DNA from: Phalacrocorax aristotelis
Taxonomy: Eukaryota > Chordata > Aves > Suliformes > Phalacrocoracidae
Direction: 5' to 3'
Length of the DNA stretch: 64,000 nucleotides
NCBI RefSeq assembly: GCF_949628215.1
Contig: NC_134297.1
Location: forward strand, 8,060,001 to 8,124,000
Below, in pieces: positions 47,202-62,200 of the stretch (positions are counted from its first letter, which is position 1; each line of letters begins with the position of its first letter). The translations under genes and the position numbers were made by a program. A model generated the notes under the pieces. It saw only the letters and a program-made list of their open reading frames with translations, made no database searches and was not told where the DNA came from.

Positions 47202-50200
47202 ATGCCGCCGCCCTCCGAGGAGCGGCTGCGGGGGGCCGGGGAGCAGCCTGGGGGGCGTCAGGCGGGACCCCCGCGGTGCAGCTGGCGGGTGCTGGCCGAG
47301 AGGAACCAGAGCGTGGCCGCCGTGGGCGCCTGGGTGGAGAGTGCTCTGGAGCAGCCGCAGGAGAGCCTGGCCTGCGTGAGTCGGCTCTAACCAGGGGTCG
47401 CCAATAATTACTTCATTTTTTCTTTGCTTTACGCTTTTAATTTTAGCCGTGCCTATAGATTCTCAGTGTGTTACCAGAAGCTGGTAAGGGTTGTGCCCCG
47501 CCGCCGTGTGGGTTTTTTCTCGCTGTTCCCAGATGCTCCTTGGTTTATCAGCGCTGGGGTTTGAATTCCACACCGTAGCTTTGCACTCTGAGGTGCCCGC
47601 GGCCGTACCCGGCTGACAGCTCCCTGCCATATTAACGTTGCTTTTCGCTTCCTGTAAAGCGTGTGGGTGAGCTGAGGTTTTATTTCCACGTTGCTTATTT
47701 CCACTTATTTAATTTTTATATATTTCTTTAAATATTTCAGGGTCTGAACTGCTGCACCCCGTTAGAAACACTTAAGAAATCTTTACTGATGCTTATCTCA
47801 GGGCTTTCTGCTTTGAGGGTTATTATAAGAGGACTAAAAGTGCATTAAATATAGGATGATGAGTTCAGTCCCCTGTAATTAATGTCTAAATGTTACAGCA
47901 GCTCCTGCCCTTCTGAGATGATTTATTTCCATATTGTAATTTAAATCTTGAAAGGTTGAGATAATATATGGAAATGAATCATTGCCATATTCCATGTAAC
48001 TTCCACCTCGGCACCGTGAAAATTCTGGGGGAGCCAAACTCTTTCTGCCTGCTTTGGGGGGCCAGGGTGCTCCCAGTCCTGTCCCCCGCCACAGGAGCTT
48101 TTGGGCGTGGGTGAAGCCATGCAGGGTTATCGGAGCTTATTTAATATACTTCCGTATGCCAGGGGATGGTATTAAAAATACATCTATGAATGCCTCTTGC
48201 AACAGAATTGCTAATGAGGTCACCAACGGGGAGCGGAGGAAGCTGTCAATGGCGCTGTTTCGTGTGGCTCCGGCTCGGTTTCATCGCTAACGGTGCAGGT
48301 TTCTGCCCATCTTCGTGCTTTGCTTGGTTGCGCTGACCTGGCTTTGCCGCTGGTGACGTCCCTGGTGGTCAGCGGGATGCAGGGAGCATCTGACCTGGCT
48401 TTTTTTAGATTGATTTTCAGACTCACCCCTTTCCTCTCTCCCTTCGCTGATTTTTCTTGCTTTAGGCCATGCTGCGGCAACAGCTGGGAGGGCGATACCG
48501 CTTTGCTTAAACCGTGGTAGCATCAACAGAATTGTTTGGCTTGACTTTGAGTGAGAACCTTAAAGAAAAAAACAATTTTTTTATTTTTTTAGGTCATTGC
48601 TTTTATTTTTGTACTTCAGACATTCTCAGAGCGGCAGCCCCGCCTGTGCTGCGCTCTGCAAACCGCCTCCCTGACGCGCTTCCAGCCTCGTTGGTGGGAT
48701 CAGAGGCTGCCCTGTTCCTTTTGGATCCAGACTCTATCTGCGCACCCTTTTGCGGGAGCAGGGGCTGGGAGGTGCTCTGAGGCCACCTTCCTTTTTCCTT
48801 TTCCCTTTCCATGTGTGTTGCAGAGAGTTAAAGGTGTGCACGCTCCGTGTCTGGCTAGTTACATTCAATCCAAGCTTGGAATAATTTAGTAGACATTGTC
48901 CAAGCTGTTGCTGCACAGATTTTAAACCAAAACATCGTTAAGTTTGCTCTGGGTGCTGCTTGCCCAGCTCATCAATGCAGGGAAGGGAAGGCACAGTACA
49001 AGCCGCTGTAACGCTGTGATGTAGCAAAGCTCATGTAAAATCTGCTTTCGCCTCTTGCAGGCTTCAGCATTTCAGGTGGAGGAGGAGCTGAAGGAGCTGC
49101 AACGGGAGAAAGCAGCCAGCCTGAGACGATTCCAGGGAGAGGTGAAGCAGCGGGTGAACCAGCAGGTCAGGATGCGAAGAAGGCAGCAGCTGCAGAAGTC
49201 CTACGAAGCAGTAAGCACGTCTCTGTCCTGGCTTCACCAGGACAAACTCCTCTGAAACCAGCATAAATCGGGGGGAAAAAACCCCACTAGACCTTAAATC
49301 AAGGTGTTAAGAAGGAAAAAAAAATGAGGAAACTCATGGTCACAGCAGCCCCCGCAGCCGCAAACGGTGTCCCCTCGAGCGAGGTCAGCACAATGCCTTG
49401 GCTTGTTCCGGTGCTGCAGGCGCTCTAAGCCCTTTGCCTCCCTGCAGAAAGGTCGCTGGCTCTCTTGGGCAGTGGCAGAACAGAGCCCCGGCGCCCTGTG
49501 CGGAATTGTGCAGAGTTAAAAAATAGTCAGGCCAGAGTTGTGAACGATGTGGGTGTCTCCTGGTTGAGTTTTAAACAAAGCAGCTTGTTTCTGCTGTCGC
49601 TTTGCCAGGGCAATCATAGTTCGCAAGCAACACTTTCACACCGTCTCCACATTCCCATTTCCCCCCCCACCATGGGCTTGTTTTAGAATATCCTGTTGAA
49701 TATATTTAATCCTTTGTACTTTTAAACAAACTGCCAGGAAGACTTGCCAGAAACTGACTGTGAAGCACTGAAATGTCAACGGTTTTGGCCACCCCTGGGG
49801 TGTTTGGGCTGTTTCCAGGGCTCGGGAGGCATGGTTGAGTGGGGATGTCCTCATGTAACTCTGCTCGCGCCGCTCCACAGATGCCTTCAACCCCTGAGAG
49901 CCTGGTGCCTCTTTGTCCCCCTCTCAGCGTGGAGAGCGAAAACATCCAGCCCACGAAATGCCATGGAATCCCACGCAGCACGGGTGATGTCCTGCTAGGT
50001 GATGGGTAGAGATTTGCATGTGGCTTTTTAACTCTGGGGCCTGTGTCCTGGCAGGCAGAGAGGGAGAGCTGCATTGCCACGCAGTACTCGGACTCCGCGC
50101 TGCGCCTGACCCCCAGGAAGAACACGTGCCTTTTCCGGAGCCACCCCGCACCCGCCATCTGTGGTCCTGGTGCTCACGCCGTCCCAGCACAGCGGCAGTG

Positions 50201-53200
50201 GACGCCGAGCGAGCCGTTCCAGCAGCAAGCCGCCCAGGTGAGCGGTTCCCCTCCTGCATTTCCCATACCCGCTTCATCGCTCTGGTTGCTCACGGCTTGA
50301 AAGGGAGGACAGGTGATACTTCTTTGTCGTTTGTGATACATCCTTGAGGATTTTAATACTGAATGAAACACCGGCTTACGTTTTCACTTTGATTTACTGC
50401 GTATTGTTGTAATCCTTTGTACTGCTCATTGGAGCATCCAGATGGAGAGTAGATTAACAAGGCCAAGGGCCAGGTCCTGCCCTTGGGTTGCACCAACCCT
50501 AGGCAATGCTCCAGGCCTGGGGCAGAGGGGCTGGAAAGTGCCCGGCGGAGAAGGCCCTGGGGGTGCTGGCTGACAGCCGGCTGGGCATGAGCCAGCAGTG
50601 CCCGGGTGGCCAAGGAGGCCACCAGCCCCCGGGCTTGTGTCAGCACTGGTGTGGCCAGCAGGAGCCGGGCAGGGATGGGGCCCCTGTGCTCGGCCCTGGG
50701 GAGGCCCCACCTCGAATGCTGGGCTCAGGTTTGGGCCCCTCGGGACAAGAAGGCCCTTGAGGGGCTGGAGCGTGTCCAGAGAAGGGCAGCGGGGCTGGGG
50801 CAGGGTCTGGAGCACAAGTGTGCTGGGGGGCAGCTGAGGGGGCTGGGGGGTTTCGCCTGGAGAAGGGGGGGCTGAGGGGAGCCCTTCTCGCTCTCTGCAG
50901 CTGCCTGAGAGGGGCTGGAGTGAGGGGGGGGTCGGTCTCTGCTCCCAAGTCACCAGTGACAGGTGAGAGGGAACGGCCTCAGGGTGAATCAGGGGAGGTT
51001 TAGGTTGGAGATGAGGGGAAATGTCTTCCCTGCCAGAGCGGTCAGGCCCTGGCACAGGCTGCCCAGAGAGGTGGGGGAGTCACCGTCCCTGGGGGGGTTC
51101 AAAAACCATGTAGACGTGGCACTTGAGGGCATGGTTTAGGACGCCTGGGGGTGTTGGCTTGGGTTGTTGGGTAGTGTTGAGTTGATGGTTGGACTTGCTG
51201 ATCCTAGAGGTCTTTTCCAACCTTAATGATTCCGTGATTCTATGATTCTAGATGTCTTCCTGGAGGATGCTGTGGTTGTACTTGCCCTGCTGCTTGTAGA
51301 CTCAGTGAATTTTCACTCTGCGCGCAGGGACTCGTCGCTGCGCGGGCCCGCCGTGTCAGAGAGGCGTCACTAGGTGGTGCCACCTCATTGCGGCTTGTCT
51401 CCTGCAGACCAGACGTAGGGGATCGCGAAATCGTGGAAAACCTGCCTTAGGGACTTCTTTAAGCCTTTTTTAAATAGTGCTGCTTCTGCTGCATCTGGCA
51501 TTTTAGAAAGTGCATGTGTTCGCCTCGGAGTTGGAGTTATTCCAGTTGAAGGGCTGCTTCCCCTGGGGCGGAGATTCGCTTCTGGCTGGGCACCAGGCAT
51601 GTGAGAATCGGGGATCTGGGACTTCTGGCATCTCAGCAAAGTGATTTGGGAGTGGATGAGCCGTGACCAAGCCCTTTACCTTGCCTGGATGAGGATTTTA
51701 GTGCATGGGGGCAGCTCTGAAAGACACCTTGGGTTAAAGGTTACCTTCTACCTACTGGTGAAGCTCACTGTGTGTTTTGTTGCGCTCCCTTGATAAAGCA
51801 CCTTGGTTGGAGCAGGGTACGTTAGGAGATCTCTTCTGTGTGGCTAAACTTGGCGTAGCCCTCACAGAAGGCAGCTGGTGACCTCTTGTTTTGTCTTGTC
51901 TTTACCTTCCCTCTTAACTGCAGCTTAGCAAAACTGTGAAGCAAGTTCGGCGCAGGCTGGCGTCCTGCAAAACTGTGCCCCAAGGAGCGGGTCCCCCTGA
52001 GCTCCCTGGCGGCTTCTGGAAGCGAGAGGTGAGTGAGGGGTGGGTGCCTGGGGTAGGGTAAGAGGAATTACCTTACAGACTGTGGAAGGTCTGGCTCTAA
52101 TTAACGAATCCAAAGCATAGTTCAGTGATTTTCTCCAGCAGAAGTGAAACAAACTGGGGTTTTGTGACCCACTTGATGGATTTCAGTGGGCCAAGGCTTC
52201 TGTCCCTCTGCTCTTGCTGCCTTTCAGAGAAGGCAGCAGCCTCAAGTGGGTGAAAATGTCTCTGTTTGCAGAGACCAAGGAGAGAGAAACTAGGAAACAA
52301 AAATTCAGTAAAGATTTTTTTAAAGGTTGAGATTGTGCTCTGGGTATCTGGGAGGAATGTGATGATCGGCCCTCCCCTTAGGTGCCCTGATTTCTTCAAC
52401 AAACGTCAACAACTATTTCACTTGCATCAGTCCCTCGTTTCTCATTTCTTGTGGGTGGCAAAGATCCGGAGGGTTTTCCTCACCCAGGGCTGGCTTCTGG
52501 CAGGGAATTGTTGGCATGCATCTGCATTCCTCGAAGCAGTGCATAGAGCCTCAGAAGGGGGCCAGGCCCAAGTGCCTCACCTTGTCTTCTGTTGAATTTC
52601 ATCCTGGTTTGGTCAGTCCAGTTCTCGAGCAGCTTTGTGTCACAGCGGTTATCCTCCTTCCTGTGCCAAGACCTTTCTTAAACTGACATACTTTGTCCAT
52701 CCAGGAGAATACCGGCAGTGACCCGACCTGGTATTTTGTCTTATTGCCTCCTCCAGAGCCAGTTTCCTGCCTGTCTTGCAATTCTTCATTCCCATCTCTC
52801 TCGGGTTCACCAAAGGTGAAGTAGATCTTGGCTGGCTGTTATCTAGAAAATACCCTTTATATAAGGGCTGGTCTGGCTTGTCCTCCTCTGTGTACTGTTG
52901 GATTTCTGTTAAGGAAGTCAGCTCGGTGAACAAGAGTTACAGAAACAGTATAATTGTGGACTCAAACACCTTATCTGTTTTGGCCACAAAACATACCTTC
53001 TGTTTAAGTCCTTGGTGCGTTCAGAGTGCTCAGCAAGAGGGAGTGATTCATTACTTAGTTATTAGCAGCACTAAAGCCTCCCATGAATAATAGTCGCTGC
53101 CCACGCGAGGCAGAGGGTTGCAGCAGATAGCGAACGGGATGCGTAGGAGTCCTGTGGCGGGTGAGAAACAAGGCTGGGAGGGATCTTGGGCCGTCCTCCC

Positions 53201-56200
53201 ACCTGAACCTTACTGCAGCCACAATTAATCTATGCTCTCTTCAAACCTCTGGCGAGGAGGATTTAACAGCTTCCCTAGGCATTTTTTTCTGGGAGGAATT
53301 TATTGATTTATTGCATTACTCTGTTTTATTACTCCAAGATAGTAGAGGGGAAAAAGCTCTAATATTAATCTGACTCTCTCACCCTGTATAAAGGTTTGCC
53401 ATGTTCATGGCTAGCCAGGACAGCCGTTTATCCCCTTGTCTTCTGATGCAAAAGGCTGCTGTGAACTCAACCACCCTGGTAATTGCTGCCCTAGTGCGCT
53501 GCCTTGCCCTTTGCTTTTGTCCTCAGTGAATTTCCTTGTGCTATCTATTCCAGCTGATTTCTTTTGATTTGAACCCAAGCATTTTTAGCTTGTTCTCAAA
53601 TGCTTCTGCAACTTCAAGTGGCTCAGTGGGGTCGGTAAATGTAATCAAGATGCTTCTTTCTTCCATCACCCAGGCCGATAATGACATTATCAAGCAGAGC
53701 CCACCTAGTTCTGACTCTGTTTTTGGGCAGTGAACTCCTGAGGCTGAATCTGGGTAGTGTTGTTAATCTGCACTGCACCTCCCATATAATAGTTTCATCT
53801 AACAGGTATTTCTTTATACAAGTGTTGAATTAGGCCATGTCAAAATCTAAGCTAAGCCAGAGACGTCTTCCGCTGCGCTTTGCCCGAGGCCTCTTTCTTC
53901 TATTGTGGGAGAAATTCAAACCAGCTCGACATGACTTGCTCTTGACAAATTGACGGTGGTTGCTGCTTATCTTGTTTTCTAGCAGCTTACAGGCAGTTTG
54001 TGAGGTGATTTCTTCCTGTGTTTTCCAAAAGCCTCTTTAGTATTTCCTTCTCCCCGCCTTTATTTAAAAAGAGACCCTGGTCGTGCCCTTTTCTGGTAAC
54101 CTGGGCCTCCACAGATTTGGGGGGGGGGGGGGGGCTGCAGCTTGTCAGCTGCTCCTGGCAGTGACCCAGGGCAGATCCTGCCTGCTTAAAAACTTCAGTT
54201 TTTAGGAATAATCTGACTTTTTTTCTTCTCAATAACAATCCAAGATTTTTCTTGCTGCTGCTGTCAGCTCAGAGCAAGCCTTTGGCTGAATGCCGATGCC
54301 CAGAAGATGAAGCGCTGTTATGCTTGGTGTCCTCTGATGGCTGTCCTTGAGTAGCAAGTGCTTTAGTCTCTCTTACCAGAGCCTGGCTTGTTACCTTCCT
54401 CTGTCTTGGTTTGCTTAGAGCTTTGGCCTTTCTGGCCCTTGTTTTGTTTTTTCTTTTCTTTTCCCCACGTGCTTGTGTTGTCTGCTGCATGATACCTTCG
54501 GTAATCTGACCCGTGCTCTGCTTCCTCCGTGCTCATGCAGATCGTGGGTGCAAGAAGAGCTTGGGGCTTAGCCAGAGCTGTCTGGCTTCTCTTTCCACTC
54601 TAGCTGGGTAGTTTAAAGGAACTGTTGCTTCTCCTTCAATCCTGTTTTCTGCATTTTCTTAATTTTTCTTCTTCCTTCAAAAGATTTGCATTCCCTGCGA
54701 TCAAAAACCAGTGTTCCCAAAATCATTGCACCCTCCCAGAGACTTATGTTCAGGTCAAAAACATTCAAAGAGCTCCTTTGCTGCTTTCCCAAGCATTACC
54801 TGGACGGTAACTGCGTGGAAATGACCTGCCCTGTGTTTCAGATGATCCTGTTCACCATGCTTCCTGCCGCTTTGCCTTTAGGGTTTGGTAGGCTGCTGAA
54901 GGTCCCCAGCACGATAGCACTCAAATTCTTTTCCCCAGTTTATCATTCCCCAGAGTTGGGGTGTTTTTTTTCCCACCGTTTCATTTCCTTCCACCTTCAG
55001 GGCTTCGGAGCATCTTTACAAAGCAATAACCATTCCCCCCTATTCCCTTACCCTCATCGAAGCAGCTCTTCTGTGTTGTGTTTCTGTCATAACAGGGTTG
55101 ACAGAGTCATTCCTATGCCTATCGAATAATTTCCTGTTCAGACTTAACTCCAGGCTATCCTCTGTCCTTCCTGCACTGCAGCAGGGCCATCTCAAGGGAT
55201 CCCTGGTGTGACCTGCTCTCCTCCTGTTGATCCGTCGTCTCCCTCTGTCAGCAGTCCTGCTCTTCCCATCAAAAAAAACAGAAATCCTGGCTCCGAGCTT
55301 GTTTCTGGCATTTTGATTTTTTTAGTTTGTAGGAAACAATCTGCTGCCTCTCAAAATATTGTTAATTGCTACCGGGGCGCCTGCCCACTTACCATCTGAA
55401 GGAGTCTAGTGTCGCTCCAGAGATCCCACCACCCTTCCGACTCCTCGCAGTTGCGAAACGGTGCCTGGAGATGTCTTTTATTTCCTTGTCTTTCCTTCGC
55501 CCCGCACACGTCTGTCCCTCTGTTTCTGCAGTTGGTGAGAGCGTAGTCACGAGTTACCCTGCTAAATTCAGATTTTTCTGGCTCTCATGCCCTGCGGCGA
55601 TGCTTGAACACATCATGTTGCTGCTCGCCAGATCTCAACTGACTCTAAAGAGCCAGCACCCTCGGGTTAAAGCTACTTCTAACCTGTGCACGAAGGATGT
55701 CGAATTCGCCCTCAACACCAAAGCGGGCGCATTTGAATTTCATATTTATGCCCGTCTCCTCTAGAAACCGGAGTCTTGCAGGACAGCCACGGTACCCGCA
55801 GAAGATGAGAGTGAGGAACTGCTGCTAGCAGGACACCACGATCTGCCGGCTGAACTGCAAGATCAGGGGGCCGCCCCGCATCGAGCTGAGCAAGAAGATG
55901 ACTTCTACATCAAAATTGAATTTGCAAAAGTAAGACTTGTACGGGCCAGTTGGTCTTAAGAGCTTCGAATCTTTGGGATTTGGGTTTATTTTGGCAGAGG
56001 CGGCGAGGCTGCTGTTCTGGTAGAGCACTTGCTCCCTCAGGCCTGGTTAACTCTCAAGCCTACTGTTGTCAAAACAGGCTTGAGAGCTGTGTCAGAGCTA
56101 AGCGAGATTGGCGGCTTCTCTTTCACTGCTTTCATCTTACAGCTGTGGCTTCAAAAGGGGTTTTTTTTGTGCCTGCCTCGTGATGCCAGTTGGCCGGCGC

Positions 56201-59200
56201 TCAGCGGAAATCTGAAACTGAGAGTGCAATTGCATCGTACGCTTAACCGAACTCTGGGGCTGGCGGGACCTGCGGCTGGTCAAATAAGCCAGAAAACTCC
56301 TAGAAAAGATTAAAAAAAACCGCTTTGCATCAGGGGAGCGAGCAGGCTGTGCCGATTCCTATGCCTCAGGGCTGGTGAATCGCCTCCCTTAGAGGCAGCG
56401 TGAACACCTCTGCTTGCGAGGACTGAGCTGATGTATTTATTGATTCCTCTTTTGTCTTCAGGCAGACTTTCCTTAAACATCTGAGATGCGTAAATGTTTC
56501 GCCCCCGATTACCTGGAGTTGTTAGCAAATACTTGATGGCTGTAGCGGTGTGTGCCCAGCCTTGGCTGGTGATTAGTCCAGCGAGGAGCAGAAATACTGG
56601 CTTGACAAATATTGAGCAGAGGGAAGAAGGCAGAGGTTTACACCGAGGTTTTGGGAGTCACTGGCTGTTGAATTCTCTGACACTTTTGTTATCTTGATTA
56701 TTGGTATTTTTCTTGCACTTTGCAAAGTTCAGAATGAAAATCTGGGGAGGCGAGGTGTGAATCCATATTTAAATAAACCAGAAACCTCCTCCAAGGATAT
56801 CTTCAGCAGTGCTCTGACAAAGCTTTGGTGCTCAGGCTCCTGTACGGAGATGTCCCCCGTGTTTCTCCTGTCTATAGCCAACCTATACCCCAAAAAACAG
56901 CACAGCTCATGGGCGCGTTACCCTGTTGAGGACTGTTGGGAGTATTTTGCTGAGGGAAGATGAGAAACTTGACCCTGCAGATGCTGATGCCACTCTCTTA
57001 CATTATCTTCCAGTTCTGTGAGGGACCGGTGAAGGACTCAAGCTCGCCTGAGCCTCCCCAGAGGCTGCACAGCTATTACCAGGCTCCCCTCATGCTCTGG
57101 GCCGGTGTAGACCAAGAGGAAACCAAGAAGCAGGTTTGTCTGCTGGAGCCAAGTCCCCATTATTTTGTCTCCATATCAGGACTGAAAGGTATTGAGCGTA
57201 GGGGATGCTGCTAGCTCAGATAAGCGTCAAGAGCAGCTTTCATGTATCAGGCACTACGTTTGTCAGCATTGATGGTGTCTCAGGCCTTGGGCAAACCAAC
57301 TGCGTTCTTTTTTTAAGGTCTGTTGTGACCGTAAGTGGTGCAACCATTGGCTGCTCTTCCCACAAAATCTGGGATCTGAATGGCTCTGAAGGGCTGGAGG
57401 AGAAATGGGCTTCCTTCATTTTGCCTGGGAAAACAAAGGTGTCACTTTCTGTAGTTGCAAGGGGAGAGAAGGGAGCTGCCAAAAATGCTTTAACAAAAAA
57501 AGAAGAATAAAACCCGCTTCATCTTGTGTGGGTCTAAGGCTGGGAGTATAAAGGTTTCTACCATATCAGCACCTAACCGGCATCAGGGTGGTAGCACTCA
57601 CGCACAGATGCAGGCCTCGTGCTGATTTAACAACGAGGCCTTACCAGCCTGCGTCCGGGGCACTTTGCCTCGTGCTAATCTAGGCAGTGCGAAGAGATGG
57701 TGTTTCTCTTGGATGCCTAAAGGAAGTGACTTTTATTTTCCTGCTTCCTTCTGACCCGAAGGGGAACACTTACCTCTTCTTTCATCGGCTTTCTTGCAGC
57801 TTACAGCATAAAACTCAAAAGGACTTAGAAGAAATGGTATTTTTATTTAGTTCCTTGCATGCATTTTTCCGACAAGCCGACCCAAAATCTAGCTGTGGTT
57901 TCCGGACTCTGTGACAGCAGCTGGGGCCTGTCAGGCTGTTCCTTCCCCCAGCGGTTCCCTCTGCCCCTTGCTTTTTATCTTCTTGGCTCTGAGAATAACT
58001 GGTTTTGCAGCACTCCCTTCCTCATGGGTTTTGTTTCCCATCTGGCTTTCCCTCCTTTCTGCCTGGCGATTCCTCCGGCTCCTTTACCCCCAGCTGTGCG
58101 GGGTGCTCTCTGCTGGGCGAGATGGACAAACTCAGCCCACAGCTCTCGGTGTTGCTGAGGAAAAATCTGTGCCTTAAACTTTCTGGCATCGTGGAGCTCA
58201 AAATAGCTGCATGCTGACCAATTCCCATGCGGGTGGGAGGACTTCTGGTGTGAGCTTTAGCCAGGAGGTTTCCCTGTCCTTGCTGCATTCATGGGGTTAA
58301 GCTGAAGCCCAGACATTAAACCTCTTCTGTACAGGTACCAAGCGCGTGGGGGTGTTCCCTGCAGGGCTCTTGGATTTGTCTCAGCAGTGCCTTTGCCACC
58401 TCTGTGGTTCTGCGGGGAGCGGGTCCTGCTTGGTGTTGTCCATGCTTTTTTTTTTTTTTTTTTGGAGATGCAGGCTTCCAGCAAACTGCAGAGGACCAGC
58501 AGTCCCCAGAATGAAGTTCTTGGGTAGTGGGTTGAAGTGGGAACCCCCAGAAAAGTGAGTTTAGGAATTTGTGAGGTGGTGGAGCTTCCATCCACAGGAA
58601 GGTTCAGTTGAGGGATGCTGATACAAAGCTCCGATGCTCTGAGATGTCTTGGCCCTCCTCTCCTATCTCGCCACCATCTCTCCAGCTTCTCAGCCCTGGG
58701 GTGTGTGTGCTAGGGGACATTTGAGGATCTCCTGGGGAAGGCATGAGGTTTCTATCCCAATAGACATGCGCTCCAGGAATCAGGCTGAGCGCTGCTGTCA
58801 CTCAATGTCCCGGCCTGCCCCCAAACATCCTTCTCAAAGGTGCCTCTTCTCTCCCGCAGCGTCAGGATCAGTACCTGAGATACAGGCGCCTCTTCATGAA
58901 CATCGAGCGCGAGCAAGTGAAGGAACAGCAGAGGCAGAAAGAGAGGCAGAAGAGAATCGCCAAGTGAGTACGTGCGGATGAGCCCCAGCCTCGCGGTGTC
59001 TCCTCCTTCGTCACAGGCAGGGCCCTTCTTAAGGCTGGAAAGGCCTTGTGTTCGTGCCTGGTGTGAACCAGGCAGCGGTATTTCAGAAGGCACTTTTCGC
59101 AGCCCAAATACGGAGGCTTTGAGAAGACTGTGCAGCTTGATATGAAAAAACCCCACGCGATGGGTAGCGCCCTGCCTCCTTGGCTGCAAGCCGCCCCTGA

Positions 59201-62200
59201 GGGATTAAAAAGGCCATGTTATCAACTTTTTAAAAATCATGGAGTAGGTTGAAAGAAGCTCCGCAATACGAATGCCGGTTGTAAAGCCTGACTTATCTCC
59301 TGGCTTTAGTTTAGTGCCCGATCTGTTAACCCTGGGCAGGGATTCATTTGACCAAGCCCCCCAAGAGAGACCCTCGGGCCACGTTGAGTCCTTCAGAGGC
59401 GCTCAGTGCTACTGTCTCTGCCGTCCGAGTCCCCACGCAGCTTGGATAGGAGTTGGGAGCCAAAACATCAGGCTGGGAGGGCTGCTGCTCGCTAAAGCGT
59501 GATTCTTGGGAGCTGATCCCAAGACCCAGTGCTACAGGCCATGTTTAGAAACCTTGGGGTGAGGCCATGTTGCCGCTGTTAAACTGATCTTATCCCTAGG
59601 GTTTTTAATATTGGACCCTTCGCCCTCGCAGCAATAGACGTTTATAGTATAATAAAAAGATTTCCTAGGATTTGTTCTGGAGTTGAAAACTCAGTACCTG
59701 TGTAAAAGTATCAGTACTTCTTTTGGTGGTTTAGTTGTCTTCTCCCTTTCAAGGGGTTCGTTAAGGAGTTGCTCTGCAAATTCACACCAAAATAGGAAAG
59801 AAACTAGACTCTTTTTGTCTCTGCCTCGCTATAAAATAAAGTGGTGTAGCTCCGACCACCTCAGCCCCTAACGCTGGCTCAGCTCTGTGGGAGCAGCACG
59901 GAAACCCGAGGGCAGGATTTTCATGGTCACTTTTCATTCCTGACTCTTAAATTGGGAGCTTAGAGACTTTTCTTGCCCTGCAAGTGCTGGTGAGGGCCAG
60001 GGAACTTCCTAATTAGTGTGATATCTTTTTTTATTCTCTATATACTTTTTTTCCCTGGTTGCAGGGGCACTGCTGGGGCTGGAAGCCACTCGGAGTATAT
60101 GCAGCAAAGAGCTGGTTTTGTAATTACTTAGTGTAAAGCCTTAAGTTGGCCTTGGCCTGAGTTTCTATAGCAGAAGATTTATGGTGGGGTAGCTCAGTCT
60201 CTATTACCACTTCATTTAAAAAACATTTTGGAGTTTATAACTTGACCAGAGGAGTTTGGCTTCAGCACTTTCCTTCTTGATGTAAAGATTTGACCCCCCC
60301 ACCAAATGGAGTAACATCCAAAATGTCTCATTCAATTACGCTTTCTCCCCCTGGCTTCTACCCAGGCTTGATATTTTGGGTTATTGAATGCCTTTTGGCA
60401 GCGATCAGCCTGTAACGTGTTATTGCATTTGGTCCTCATCAGCGGGAATAAAATGACAGATGCTTCGGTTTAAAGTCTTTGTGCTTCGTAATTGCTGCTT
60501 GTCAAGGGAACATGCGTTGAGTTTGGTGTGACTTATACAACCCAGATTCCACTGAAAGGGCTGGAGCGCCGCATTGGTGCAAGGGAGACAGAGGAAATAG
60601 GGGAAGATTTGGTTAAAAATGCCTCTTAAAGCCCATTTTGGAGTAGGTGTGGGATCCTTGGGGCTTCTCCGCTGTACCCAGTGCTCTTCTACAGCCCCAT
60701 TATGGTCCTGGCCCTGGAAGCTGCAAGGACAGCTTACGGTAGGATCCAAGCTGCCCCGTGATCAGGAGAGCTCCAAAGTGGAGAAGCTGAGCTGTCGGTC
60801 CTTTCTGGTGGATCTAAAAGAGCCCAGGCACTACTCTTGGATTTGGAAGGGCAGAAGAGCAGCTCTTTTGGGGAACAGCAGGTGGCACTTGTGAATGTGT
60901 TACAGGAGGGAGCTGGAATGAGAAAACTAGCAGGCAGGGAGGAGGTCAAGGGCAGGAGAGCATTGGTAGGCTGGTATTTCCATATGGGAGAAAGAAGGGA
61001 GGCTTGGAGAGCATTTTTGACCCTTTTGTATTTAAAGCTGTTTGTAAGTCAATGCCACAATTAGCACAGAGTTACTTTCACCTGCTGTGGGTAGTTGGGG
61101 CAAAAGCAGCAGCAGCAACTAGATCGCCTGGCCCTGGTCTTCCAACTGTGGGCTGGCAGGGAACGGAGGTCGGGATGGGGAAGCTCCTTCTCTAAGTGTG
61201 TGTGTGCCTGCAGGATTAAGGGCAAGAAGGAGAATGAGCGCCAGGCGGAAGAGCAGAGGATGCAGGAGGCAGCTGAGCAGCAAGAACCCTCCCTGGGAGA
61301 GGGCACCTGTGAAACCCTGGCCCAGCTTAAACTGCAGGAGAGGAGAGCAGAAAATATTAAGGAAAAACAGCAGCGAAATAAGGAGTACATGAGGTACGGC
61401 CGGATCCCCTCGCCTTGCACAGAGCCAGGTGTTACTGGCAAAGGTGACTATTATATCCCTTGCAGGTACATCGAAGCTCTAAGAGCCCAGATGAGGGAGA
61501 AGATAAAACTGTATAACATCGACTTGCCCCCGCTGTGCTCCTGTGGGTCCGATTTCTGGGATTCCCACCCGGATACCTGCGCCAACAACTGCATCTTCTA
61601 CAAAAACCACAAAGGTAGGAGCCTCCTGCTTCTGGAGAGGAGGCACCTGGACCTGGATCCCTCATTACACAGGGAGAAATCCAACGTGCCTAGACACTTC
61701 CCTGGTCCTGGGCTGCTGTGTAGAGGTGCTCTTACAAATACACTCCAGAGGGGGCAAGTTGGGTGCTCTGCTGCTTGTTTCTAACCCAGCCTCTTCCTCT
61801 GGCCCTTCAGGGAGCTTAGAGGTATCCTCAGCAAAGCACCAGCCTCTGTGCAATACATCTGTGGGTTGGTAGGGGGAGAAGCATAAGGAAAACATGGCAA
61901 AACGGGCTCGTTATGGGCCCAGAAAACCTCTTTGCCTTAAATGCTGAATCTTCCGTTGGGAGGATGTGGAAATTGTCTTCGTTAGGTGATGGAGAGTGCT
62001 CTCATCTGGAGTGCAGCTTGGAAAAATACCTGGCTGAGCAACTGGGAGTCATCTTCTAGGGAAAGAAATAGAGAAATTGGGGCTTTATAAAAAAATCTTT
62101 GGCTTTCCTGCTTTGGCTTGCATACGGCTTCGTGCTCAGGAGTGGGCGGAGTGGGCAGAGTGTGCAAACAAGCATGTGGAAACGTACAGGCATGTTGGTT

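Noticed and set aside
50426-51055. 209-codon minus-strand ORF
   Set aside because: Lies antisense within the CR1 fragment; no coding support.
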